Source of the DNA: a bacterium
GTDB taxonomy: Bacteria; Planctomycetota; UBA1135; GCA-002686595
Direction: 5' to 3'
DNA: 63,006 bases
Assembly: GCA_024226735.1 (NCBI GenBank)
Contig: JAAELL010000269.1
Coordinates: 1-63,006 of the forward strand
The notes under the pieces were generated by a model, which searched no databases, had not been told where the DNA came from, and saw only the letters and a program-made list of their open reading frames with translations. This document shows positions 43,658 through 53,200 of this stretch, in pieces (within the stretch, counting starts at the first letter, position 1; every line of letters begins with the position of its first letter). The position numbers and the translations under genes were made by a program.

Positions 43658-45151
43658 GTGAGCGGACGCGAAATCCCCGAAGACGAAGCGAGCTTCCGAA
43701 ACGTCCGGAAGCCGCAGCCGAATCCAGCTGCGACGCCCGGCATGGGCCTGCCGCCGGACAGCGCGCAGCCGCAACCGCAGCAACCGCAGCAACCGCAGGC
43801 CCCCGAGGCGCCGCAGGCTGCGCCGCGCGCCGGCGCGACGCCGACCGCGCAGCCCGGAAGCAAGTCCAATCCCGCGGCCGAGACGAAGTCCGGAACCCCC
43901 GCCAAGAAGTTCCAGCACCCGACCGGCTCGACGCACCGCGAGCGCATGCAGAAGCTGGCGGCGACGAGCACGTCGCCGCGCCACCAGGTCGAGGCTTGGC
44001 TCGCCGTCATGGTCAAGTCGGACGCGAGCGATCTGATCCTGCGCGCCAGCGGTCGTCCGTCGCAGCGCGTCGGCGGCAAGATCTCGTTCCTTCCCGGCCG
44101 CGTGCCCGGACCGGGACCGCTCGGCGAAGTGCTGCGCGGCGTGCTCGGCGAGAGGCGCATGCAGGACTGGGAGCGCACGGGGTCCGCCGATGCCGCGATC
44201 CAGCTCGACGGGCTGGGCCGCTTCCGCATCAACGCGTACAAGCAGATGGGCGAGCCGGCCGTCGTGATCCGGCGCATCGGCGAGAAGCCGCCGAACATCG
44301 ATCAGCTCGGCCTCCCGGGGACGGAGCTGAAGGAGCTCTCGATGCGCAAGCGCGGCCTCGTGCTCGTGACGGGCATCGCGGGCTCGGGCAAGTCGACGAC
44401 GCTCGCGGCGATGATCCAGCACATGAACGAGACCGTCGAGCGACACATCGTGACGCTCGAGGACCCGGTCGAGCTGCTGTTCAGCGAGAAGAAGTGCGTC
44501 ATCAGCCAGCGCGAGGTCGGCACCGACACGACGTGCTTCAACGACGGCCTGCGCCACGCCCTGCGCCAGAGCCCCGATGTCATCCTGATCGGCGAGGTGC
44601 GCGACGCCGAGACCGTCATCGCGGCGCTGGAGGCGACCGAGACCGGCCACATGGTCATGTCGACGATGCACACGGTGAACGCGCCGCAGACGATGGATCG
44701 TATCCTCGGCTTCTTTCCCGCCGAGCGTCACCGTCAGATCCGCCAGCGCATAGCCGACAACCTCGCCGGCGTCCTGAGTCAACGTCTCGTTCCGAAGATC
44801 GGCGGCGGCCTCGTGCCCGCCTTCGAGCTGATGATCCCGACCCCGCACGTCCGCGAGTTGCTCGACGAAGGGCAGACGAGCGAGATGGCGCGCGTGATCG
44901 AGTCGGGAACCGAGGCGGGGCTGGTTTCGTTCAACGAGTGCCTGCGTGGTCTCGTCGAGCGGCAGCAAGTGGATCTGCCGGATGCCCTCGCCGCGTCGGA
45001 CCGGCCGGACGAGCTGCTGCTCGCGCTGCGCGGGATTCGGGGCAGTGCGGATCGTGTGGCCGGGCCGTCTACGGCGGGGCAAGCCCCGAAGGGGCCGCGG
45101 TCGTCATCGGGCGATGGGCCGGATGGGCTCAGGATGGCCAGCGGCAGGTAG
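43658..45151 (+). CDS. pilT: type IV pilus retraction ATPase PilT-like
   Basis: 497 aa. The hexameric motor that depolymerises pili. An atypical Pro/Gln/Ala-rich N-terminal 85 residues precede the PAS-like N-domain. Walker A is GIAGSGKS (239-246). DTTCFNDGLRHALRQSPDVI, the Walker B LIGEVRDAET and the His box TGHMVMSTMHT follow. The C-terminal tail (last 50) is Gly/Ser-rich. The start is GTG at 43658. The rest of the pilus machine is 10 kb upstream. Confidence 0.9.
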   Translation: MSGREIPEDEASFRNVRKPQPNPAATPGMGLPPDSAQPQPQQPQQPQAPEAPQAAPRAGATPTAQPGSKSNPAAETKSGTPAKKFQHPTGSTHRERMQKLAATSTSPRHQVEAWLAVMVKSDASDLILRASGRPSQRVGGKISFLPGRVPGPGPLGEVLRGVLGERRMQDWERTGSADAAIQLDGLGRFRINAYKQMGEPAVVIRRIGEKPPNIDQLGLPGTELKELSMRKRGLVLVTGIAGSGKSTTLAAMIQHMNETVERHIVTLEDPVELLFSEKKCVISQREVGTDTTCFNDGLRHALRQSPDVILIGEVRDAETVIAALEATETGHMVMSTMHTVNAPQTMDRILGFFPAERHRQIRQRIADNLAGVLSQRLVPKIGGGLVPAFELMIPTPHVRELLDEGQTSEMARVIESGTEAGLVSFNECLRGLVERQQVDLPDALAASDRPDELLLALRGIRGSADRVAGPSTAGQAPKGPRSSSGDGPDGLRMASGR

Positions 45152-45412
45152 GTCGGCCGGAGGTACGGGCCGGTTGGGCTGTCGCGCCCGATCGGCTCCG
45201 CTGGGGGCCCAGAATGGTCCCTGGCCAGCACCCCGTCGGGCTCGGGCACGTTCACGGGCGGGGGGAGCCGCCAAGGGGTGGGACCGCAGGGCACGCCAAA
45301 CCCTCGATCCCCGGGAAGATCCCCCCTCCCCAGCCGTCCCCACCACCGGACCAATCCCCAACCCGCCTGGGCAACCCAGGCTTTGGGGGGCTAGGATTCC
45401 TGGAAGACCACC

Positions 45413-46411
45413 ATGAACGTGCCCACCATCAAGCTGTTGTGCTGGCTGTCGTCGGCGACTCTGACCTTCGGAATCGCGGCCTACGCCTGGGATTTCCGTA
45501 AGAACTTCCCTCAGATTCGGCAGCCCTTCGACAAGACCCACCTCAAGCAGGTGCTCGACGAGAACGTCGACGTCCAGCTCGACGTCAAGGACGGGATCTC
45601 CTACGACGAAGTCCGCGAGCAAATGATCCGGCTCAACTGGACGGGCAAGGCCGACCCCAAGCCCGTCGTGGAAGAGGTCAAGCCGACGGAGCCGGAGAAG
45701 CCGAAGTACCGGCCCGTCAAGGAGCTCGTCCAGGTCCTGACGATCCTGCTCGACGTCGACGATCCCGGCGGGAGCCGGGTGTTCGTCAACTTCCGCGATC
45801 CGGCGATGGGGGTGCCGGACGGGAACCTGGCGGTCGGGGACAAGCTACCCAAGCCGCACGACAGCGTGCTCGTGCATCAGATCCGCATCGAGGGGATCGA
45901 GTTCGCGTTCACCGACGACGGGCGCGAGAACGAGATCCTCGTTCCCGGGGACGACGGCACCGAACCGCTGATCTTCAAGGTCGGCGAGGGCAACGTGAAG
46001 GTCCCCGTGCGCAGGACGCTTCCGAAGGCCGTGCCGCGCAAGGACGAGCGGCTCGCGGAGACGCGCAAGATCGGGCGCAACACGTGGGAGCTCGGGACCG
46101 AGGACATGGAGGACTTCGGCGAGAACTACGCCGAGATCCTGACGCGCGACGTCAAGACGCGCGTGCACTTCGACGAGAAGGGCAAGCGCAGCGGGATCGA
46201 GATCACCGAGGTCCGCTCCGGTTCGTCGGCGTCGCGCCACGGCGTGCAGTCGGGGGACGTCCTGATCAGCATCAACGGCGAGCCCGTGAAGAGCGAGCAG
46301 GAGGCGATCCGGTACGTGAAGAACAACTCCGACCGCTACTCGGTGTGGGAGGTCGAGATCCTTCGCATGGGACGGCACGAGACCCACGTCTACCGCAGCC
46401 CGGACGAATGA
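45413..46411 (+). CDS. GspC-like inner-membrane PDZ protein
   Basis: 332 aa. One N-terminal transmembrane helix (about residues 7-24), a periplasmic region, and a C-terminal PDZ domain (IEITEVRSGSSASRHGVQSG, ISINGEPV). This TM-homology region-PDZ layout is that of GspC, which links the inner membrane to the secretin in type II secretion. Sequence evidence outside the PDZ is weak, so other PDZ membrane proteins are possible. It overlaps coaX by 4 nt. Confidence 0.6.
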   Translation: MNVPTIKLLCWLSSATLTFGIAAYAWDFRKNFPQIRQPFDKTHLKQVLDENVDVQLDVKDGISYDEVREQMIRLNWTGKADPKPVVEEVKPTEPEKPKYRPVKELVQVLTILLDVDDPGGSRVFVNFRDPAMGVPDGNLAVGDKLPKPHDSVLVHQIRIEGIEFAFTDDGRENEILVPGDDGTEPLIFKVGEGNVKVPVRRTLPKAVPRKDERLAETRKIGRNTWELGTEDMEDFGENYAEILTRDVKTRVHFDEKGKRSGIEITEVRSGSSASRHGVQSGDVLISINGEPVKSEQEAIRYVKNNSDRYSVWEVEILRMGRHETHVYRSPDE

Positions 46412-47220
46412 ACGCCATGGGCGGTACGCCGCTCGTCACCTTCGACATTGGCAACACGCGCTGCAAGGCGTGCCTCTTCCCCGCGGGCCAAGCTACGCAG
46501 TGGATCCTGACCGGCGAAGGTGCGCCTCGCGCGCTTTGGGACTGCGCGCTCGACGAGCTCGAGGGCGCCGAGCTCGACGCTCTGCGGCCGGGCGTGCGTG
46601 CGGCGATCTCGTGCGTCGCGGACGAGAGCGTCGCGGCGGAGCTGGTGCGGCGCGTCGCGCAACGCATCGGAGCCTCCGTTCCTGTCAACCCACCCTCGGG
46701 GCTCGCGCTCGAGGTCGAGCACTCCGAGACCGTCGGTCGTGATCGCCTGTTCGCGGCGCGTGGAGCGCTCGAGCTCGAACGCGCGCCCGCGGTCGTCGTC
46801 GACGCCGGCACCGCGTTGACGGTCGATGCGCTGGACGTCGATGCCGAAGGAGGCGGGCGCTTCCTCGGGGGCGCGATCGCTCCGGGGCCCGATCTGCTCG
46901 CCGACGTGCTCGCCGCGCGCGGTGCGCGCCTCGCGCGGGTCCCTGCGCAGCCGCGGGTGGCGGCGCTCGGCAGGCACACCCGCGCGGCGCTCGCCGCCGG
47001 GATTGGCGTCGGCTTCGAGGGCGCCGCACTGCATCTCGTGCGACGCATCGCGGACGAGGCGGGCCTCGCCTCGCCGCGCCTCTGGCTGACCGGCGGACGC
47101 GCCGAGTTCCTCGCGCACCTGGAATGGTCGGGCGTCGAGGGACCGGCGCGGCACGAGCCCCTGCTCGTCCACCTCGGTCTCGCCGCGGCGTTCGCCGGGG
47201 TCGAGGGCGGGGCTCCGTGA
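46408..47220 (+). CDS. coaX: type III pantothenate kinase
   Basis: 270 aa. First step of coenzyme A synthesis, ATP + pantothenate. The ASKHA motifs are TFDIGNTRCK near the N-terminus, VVDAGTALTVDALD in the centre and GGAIAPGPDLLADVLA. Type III enzymes need a monovalent cation and are not inhibited by CoA. Starts at 46408 (ATGA overlap) or 46417 are both possible. It overlaps the MnmE-like gene by GTGA. Confidence 0.9.
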   Translation: MNAMGGTPLVTFDIGNTRCKACLFPAGQATQWILTGEGAPRALWDCALDELEGAELDALRPGVRAAISCVADESVAAELVRRVAQRIGASVPVNPPSGLALEVEHSETVGRDRLFAARGALELERAPAVVVDAGTALTVDALDVDAEGGGRFLGGAIAPGPDLLADVLAARGARLARVPAQPRVAALGRHTRAALAAGIGVGFEGAALHLVRRIADEAGLASPRLWLTGGRAEFLAHLEWSGVEGPARHEPLLVHLGLAAAFAGVEGGAP

Positions 47221-48293
47221 CGCACGCGGAACGCCTCACGCCGAGCGGGCGCGGAGCCGTCGCTGTCGTCGCGGTCACCGGTGCCGGGGCGGCGGAACGC
47301 GTCGCGGCGCTGTGCACGCGGCCCTTGCCCGCGCCCGGCACGTTTGCGGTCACACGCCTCGCGCTCGGAGCGGACGAGCTCGACGAGGCTCTCGTCCTCG
47401 TGCGCGGTCCCGAGCACGTCGAGGTGCACCTGCACGGAAGCCCGCCCCTGGTCGACGAGGTCGAGCGGCTTCTCGGGGGCGCGACCGATGACTGGACCTG
47501 CGTACTCGAGCAGCGCGCCTGGCACGCGCTGGCTGACGCACCCTGCGAGGCGGCGGCGCGGATTCTGCTCGACCAGGCCGGCGGAGCGCTGCGCGCGGAG
47601 TGCAAGCGGCTGATCGCCGGCTGCCCCGAAGGCGAGCTCCTTGGCAGCGTGCACGAACTCGCCGAGCGCGGGCGCGTCGCTCGGTACCTGTTCGAGCCCG
47701 CGCGCGTCGTCCTCGCCGGCGGGGTCAACGCGGGCAAGTCGACTCTGTTCAACGCTCTCCTGGGCGAGCGGCGTGCCACGACCAGCGCCGAGCCCGGGAC
47801 GACGCGGGACGTGCTGATCGAGCGCTGCCAGCTCGGTCCATGGCCGATCGACCTCGTCGACACCGCCGGTGAGCGAGCGCTCGTGGGCGGCGATGCGCGC
47901 GCGGCGGTCGAGCGCGAGGGGCAGGCGCGCGGCCGGATGCTCCGCGACCGCGCCGACCTCGTCCTTTGGTTGTGTCCGTTCGACGACGCCGCGGGAGCGC
48001 AGGCCCCGCCCCGCGCGGTACTCGTGCGCACGCAGATCGACCGGGCGGCGCCCGGTTCGAGCGGTGCCCGAGGGGGGATCTCGGCCGTGGCCGAGCCCGA
48101 CGGGGCGCGCGAGCACGTTCTCGGGCTCCTGCGCGACGCGTTCGCGCTGCCCGTGGGCGAGCCCTGGGTCCCGGGGGCGCCGGTACCGTTCGAGGCCGCG
48201 AGCGCGCGTGCGCTCGCGGCGGCCGGGTCGGCCGCCGAGGCGCGGCGTGCTGTAGCAGGCCTCCTGCCGCCGCCCGACGCCGCGCACACCTGA
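47217..48293 (+). CDS. MnmE-like GTPase lacking the C-terminal catalytic motif
   Basis: 358 aa against about 450 for MnmE. The N-terminal part resembles the TrmE N-domain (TPSGRGAVAVVAVTG; VEVHLHGSPPLVDEVERLL). A helical domain with an inserted G domain follows: G1 AGGVNAGKSTLFNALLG, G2 PGTTRD, G3 VDTAGE. G4 is VRTQID rather than NKxD. The protein ends PPPDAAHT with no CxGK, so the catalytic cysteine of tRNA wobble-U modification is absent. It is more likely a diverged paralogue than a working MnmE. The start is GTG, overlapping coaX. Confidence 0.7.
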   Translation: MTHAERLTPSGRGAVAVVAVTGAGAAERVAALCTRPLPAPGTFAVTRLALGADELDEALVLVRGPEHVEVHLHGSPPLVDEVERLLGGATDDWTCVLEQRAWHALADAPCEAAARILLDQAGGALRAECKRLIAGCPEGELLGSVHELAERGRVARYLFEPARVVLAGGVNAGKSTLFNALLGERRATTSAEPGTTRDVLIERCQLGPWPIDLVDTAGERALVGGDARAAVEREGQARGRMLRDRADLVLWLCPFDDAAGAQAPPRAVLVRTQIDRAAPGSSGARGGISAVAEPDGAREHVLGLLRDAFALPVGEPWVPGAPVPFEAASARALAAAGSAAEARRAVAGLLPPPDAAHT

Positions 48294-48402
48294 CCCGACG
48301 CCGAGCTCCTCGGGAGCGGATCGGCCTGGAACGTTGAGCACACCGTGCTCGGCGGATAGTCTTGGGTCTCGCGTCCGACGCTCCGCGTCCGATGCGCTGT
48401 TC

Positions 48403-49773
48403 ATGCTCCGACACCTCGTCTCGATCGACGACCTGTCCCTGGCGGAGATTCGCGATCTCTTCGCCCACGCCGATCGTTTCTCCGCGGATCCGCGCGGCTT
48501 CGCGGACACCTGCCGCGGGATGATTGCCGCGAGCTTGTTCTTCGAGCCCTCGACGCGGACGCGGCTGTCCTTCGAGTCGGCGATGCTGCGCCTCGGTGGG
48601 GGAGTGATCACCGCTGCCGAGCTCGCAAGCTCGAGCGCGACGAAGGGCGAGTCGCTCGCCGACACCGTGCGGGTCGTCGGCGGCACGTACGCCGACGTGA
48701 TCGTGCTGCGTCACCCGAGCGAGGGGGCGGCGAGGCTCGCGGAGCTCTACTCGCCCATTCCCGTGATCAACGCGGGCGACGGGAGCCACGAGCACCCGAC
48801 CCAGACGCTCTGCGACCTCTACAACTTGCACGTCGAGCGTGGCCATATCGAAGGCCTCGACGTCGTGCTGGCGGGCGACCTCAAGTACAGCCGCACCGTG
48901 CATTCGTTCGCATACGCCCTGGCGCGCTTCGGTGCAAACATCGTGTGCGTGCCCCAAACCGGGTTCGAGATGCCTGAATACGTCGTGCAGCGCATGCGCG
49001 AGGAGTTCGGCGTCGAGCCCGTTCGCGCCGATGCGCGCCGTCTGGGCAGCCTCGCCTCGCAGAGCGACGCGGTGTACCTCACGCCGCAGAAGCCGCACCA
49101 GCTGTCGCTGTTCACCGACGCGCGCGGCTGGGAGGTCGAGAACGTCGACGCCGTCTACATGACGCGGCCGCAGACCGAGCGGTTCGAGGCGGAGGATCGA
49201 CCGGTCGACAATTACCTACGGCTCGAGAAGCGCTCGATGGCGGCCGAGTCGTTGCGCGACGCGGTCGTCATGCACCCGCTGCCGCGCCGCGACGAGATCA
49301 GCTCCGAGATCGACAGCGATCCGCGCAGCATCTACTTCAAGCAGGCTGCGCGCGGCGTGCCGATCCGCATGGCGATCCTCGCGATGCTCATGGGCAAGAT
49401 CGAGGCGGGGGCGGGCGAGCGCGTGCCGGCCAAGGACAGCCATCCGGTCCACGTCGGGCCGAACCCCTGCCCGAATCCGACCTGCATCTCGCGCACCGAG
49501 CCCCGTCACGTGACGCCGCGCTTCACCCTCGCCGCGCGCTCGCCGATGCGCGCGCACTGCGCCTACTGCTCGCGCGAGCTACGCTTCCGCTTCGTCGGGT
49601 GCTCGACGACCAGGCACTTCCACGAGCCGGACTCGACGGCGCTGCGCAAGGTGCGCCCCGATCACCTCGTCTTCCTGTCGGACGCGGCCGCCGCCGAGGC
49701 CCTGGCGTTCGAGCCGGCGGCCGGGGTGCGCGCGGCGAGCGAGTGTCCCGATTCGGAAGTCGCCCGAGGCTAG
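48403..49773 (+). CDS. pyrB: aspartate carbamoyltransferase fused to a PyrI-type zinc domain and Ada-like tail
   Basis: 456 aa. The first 310 or so residues are aspartate carbamoyltransferase (carbamoyl phosphate + Asp, pyrimidine synthesis): FFEPSTRTRLSFES, the SSATKGES lysine loop, HPTQTLCDLY and HPLPRRDE. Cys356, Cys361, Cys386 and Cys389 (CPNPTC...CAYC) reproduce the CX4C...CX2C zinc site and the adjacent CISR segment of the PyrI regulatory chain. The last 60 residues (HFHEPDSTALRKVRPDHLVF) look like an Ada-type metal-binding unit that has lost cysteines. The PyrI nucleotide-binding domain is missing. ATG 48403 is the best start. Confidence 0.85.
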   Translation: MLRHLVSIDDLSLAEIRDLFAHADRFSADPRGFADTCRGMIAASLFFEPSTRTRLSFESAMLRLGGGVITAAELASSSATKGESLADTVRVVGGTYADVIVLRHPSEGAARLAELYSPIPVINAGDGSHEHPTQTLCDLYNLHVERGHIEGLDVVLAGDLKYSRTVHSFAYALARFGANIVCVPQTGFEMPEYVVQRMREEFGVEPVRADARRLGSLASQSDAVYLTPQKPHQLSLFTDARGWEVENVDAVYMTRPQTERFEAEDRPVDNYLRLEKRSMAAESLRDAVVMHPLPRRDEISSEIDSDPRSIYFKQAARGVPIRMAILAMLMGKIEAGAGERVPAKDSHPVHVGPNPCPNPTCISRTEPRHVTPRFTLAARSPMRAHCAYCSRELRFRFVGCSTTRHFHEPDSTALRKVRPDHLVFLSDAAAAEALAFEPAAGVRAASECPDSEVARG

Positions 49774-50095
49774 CAGGCTGTCGGATTCGGCAACTGATCG
49801 GAGCGCGGATCGGCCCGCGCGGACGGGCGATCCCGGGGCCCGCGCGGCCCGCCCGCCGAGCGCTTCCGCACAACTGGGCCGCGGGGTCGTCCAGAGGCGC
49901 ACGGAAGCTGCTCCCGCGGCGGGGATTCCGACCCCCCCGGGACGCCCGTAAGGCCGTGTTCGGGTAGGGTTTGGGTGCGACCGGAGGGGGCGGGTTCGCG
50001 CGGCACGGAGTTTGATGCGGATCCGACGCCCATCCGCAGGGATCGGGCTCCGCGGGTGGATTCGCCGCCCCGGGGCTCGGAGAGGCCGGCTCCGC
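49774..50095 (+). other. GC-rich non-coding region
   Basis: 322 nt after pyrB with very high GC and several self-complementary GC tracts, but no recognisable gene, tRNA or T-tract terminator. A long minus-strand frame crosses it, but it is an antisense artefact of the lipoprotein gene. Confidence 0.5.
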
Positions 50096-50123
50096 TTGAC
50101 CGGTCGCCCCGTCACAATAGAGT
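50096..50123 (+). promoter_or_regulatory. candidate promoter of the lipoprotein gene
   Basis: TTGACC (50096-50101), 16-nt spacer, TAGAGT (50118-50123). The leader to the ATG at 50300 would be about 170 nt and contains no gene. Confidence 0.4.
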
Positions 50124-50299
50124 AGGGGGCCGTTCGGTGGCCTGTTGCAGGCACCCCGGCTTCCCCCCGCACCCCAGTTTCGTCCGCTGCCCAGGCGGTC
50201 GCGGTCCGGTTCGTCTGGCTCAGAGGCGAAGCAGGACAAGGCCACCGGATCCCATCTCGGCGCCCCAGCGCCACAACAGAACCAACCAGGACATCTCCG

Positions 50300-53200
50300 A
50301 TGAAGGACCTCTCCCCCAGGACCCCGTGCCAGCGGTTCGTGCCCGGAGCCGTGCGGCGTTCGAGGCGACCTCGTTTTGGTCTCGGCCAAGGTCTTCTTCT
50401 CGGAGCCGCGACTCTCTTCGCCAGTTGTGGCGGAGGCGGAGGCTCTTCGACGCAGAGCAGCAACGAACAGGGTGAGCTGATCGAGATCGAAGGCCATGGA
50501 CGGGTCTTCGTCGATGCGAACCGTGGTGGGGCGGGGCAACAGATCCGGATCACGCGCGTCGCCTGGGGGCGGCTCGTGGAGGTCTTCGGTCGTGCGGGCG
50601 ACCCGACGGGGCCGGTCACGCCGCCGAAGGTGCCGATGCACCAGAGTTTCGTGATCGCGGGATCGCTGATCTCCGATGGGCAGAACTTCCTGCTCGAGAC
50701 CAACCCGGTCACGACTCAGCAGACCCTGACGATCGAAGCGGACGTCACGACCAACCAGGGGATGAACCGTTTCTACAACCTGCTGCGCGAGGCGGAGCAG
50801 AACCTGACGCCGGTCTTCGACACGCCCGTCGGCGGCGCGGGGATCTTCACGATGGTGCCGCGCAACTCGGCCGTCGTCGTCCAGTTCGACGATCTCATCG
50901 ATCAGGACACGCTCGACGACACGACGGTGCAGCTCGTGACAGGCGTTCCGCCTGCGACGCCGTTCGAGTCGCGTTTGCTGATCGACCCCAACCACGGGGA
51001 CGCGGCGGACCACGACAGCACGGCGGGCCGCGAGTTCTACTCGACGCGCGTCATCATCGACACGACCGTCTCGCTGCTCGAGGCGTTCGACGTCGACCCG
51101 CCGCTGCCGGTCAACGGCGTCGGCTTCCCCGGGTCTGTCGACTCGAACCTCGCCAACGTGCAGCTGCGCATCCCGACGGAGTTCACGGGCAACCAGAACC
51201 GCCTGCTCGCGAACCCGACCGGGCACTACCTGACGACGTCCAACTCCGGATCGTTCGATCCGGGTCATCCCGCCCAGCCCGTGACGCGCGCCGCCCGCTC
51301 TGGCGGCAAGGAAGCGGTCACCGGCGATCCGTTCAACGGCTTCCTGCCGGACAGCCGAGCTCCCGAGGTCGTCGGAACGACCCCCACGGTCATCGACCTT
51401 CCGCCGGTCGAGCTCACGGGCGAGAACGAGTTCCTCGTCGAGTCGATGACGTTCGCGTCGACGTTCTGTACGACGACCCCCGAGCCGGGCGACGTCGTCG
51501 CGCAGCCTGGCGTGTTCGCCGAAGTGATCCAGAGCCCCGGGATGCAGGTCACCGGCGGCGTCGTCACGGACATGCAGGTCCGGCTCCTGCTCTGGCCGCG
51601 CGACTGGACGGGAGCAGAGCAGTGGGTTCAGGTCGCCGCGAGCGAGCAGGCGAACTTCCTGTCGGCGTTCGACCCCGTGTCCGACTCGGGCAAGGAGGCG
51701 TGCTTCGTCGCGGTGTTCCCGACGCCGACCGGCTTCCCGAACAGCCCGACGCAGGGCCTGACGACCAACGCGACCATGGGCGTCCGCTTCAGCGAGCCGA
51801 TGGATCCGTCCTCGCTGACGGCCTTCGACTCGATGACGCTGACGCGTGAGCCGCTGAACCCCGGCAACGACCCGCCGCTCTCGACCAGCGCGTACGTCGT
51901 CGGCAAAGTGACCCAGACCCTCGATCTGCAGTCGTTCACTTTCGTGCCGGACCTCCCGCTCGCACACGCCGTCGGTCAGGGAGAGAGCTACTTCCTCTCG
52001 CTCGTGACCGGCAACCTCGGCCCCACCGACCTCGCCGGCAACGAGCTTGCCTTCGAGCTGCCGCAGGTCCTGGCCACGATGTCGACCGTCGCGGCGACGC
52101 AGAACAACGGCGGCCGCGTGAGCCGCTTCAACGGTCAGGACGAGGAACCGCCGGAGGGCCCCGAGTGGTCTGGCCAGCACCTCTACGACCTCGACCGCCA
52201 GCTGATCCGTCCGCGTCCGGTGCAGCGCTTCCAGGCCATCGCCGACCGCACCCAGCCGGTGCCCTCGATCATGACGCCCTTCGCGCCCGGCGTGCAGACG
52301 CCGCTGTCGAACCTCGGCAGCAAGATGCAGACGCTCTGGCGCTACGTCGACTTCGGCTTCTCGCTGACCGACACGGCGAACTACAACATCGACGTCGAAG
52401 GCATGCACTGGTCGCCGGTGGGCGGCCAGGTGATCGCCGACACGTTCGAGGAGTTCGAGATCCAGCTCTCGCACAGCGCCTGGGCGCCCGACGAGTTCAT
52501 CGATCCCTCGTCCTTGTTCCCGCAGTACCCCCAGTCGGGTCTGCAGATCGACTACATCGAGAACCCGCTCGAGCCGGGGCTCTACCCGCAGCGCATCGTG
52601 CACCCCAAGTTCATGGGCTACGACATCGTGCCCGGCGATCTGTTCACGACGCCGACCGGCACGCGGATGATGCCCTACCCGCTGAACCTGACGCGGCCGA
52701 TGGACGAGTGGCTCACGTACACGTGGCGTGACACCTCGATCCCCGAGCGCGCCGGTAACTTCAACGGCGGTGTCGACCCGCGCATCCTGTACGTCGCGCT
52801 CGGCCTCACGCCTCCGGCAAACCAGTTCCAAACCGCGGGGCAGATCCAGACGATCGGTCTGCCGCTGTTGATGGAGTTCCGCTGCTATCCCGACGACGGG
52901 TCGCAGGGCGTGAACGCGTTCGACATCTCGCTCGCGGTCAACAGCTCGGCCCGGCCGTACTTCCGCGCGTTCTCCTCGGGTGGCATCAACACCTCGGGTC
53001 TACCGGTGCAAGTCGATCCCGACATCGAGTCGCAGGCCAACGGAGGCTTCAACCCGACCTCGACGCCGACGCCCGGCGAGACGACCCAGGGACGCGATCC
53101 CGTGTTCTACATCGGTGCGCTCGACATGGTCGTGCGCGTCAGCCGCTCCTACTCGGTCTGGTTCCCGGCCTCCAACCCGGCCGATCCGAACCTCGAGCCG

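Noticed and set aside
49523..52831. 1102-aa open frame on the minus strand
   Set aside because: It is antisense to pyrB's end and the first lipoprotein gene, has Arg/Asp/His-rich composition typical of GC-rich shadow frames, and has no signal, motif or ribosome binding site.
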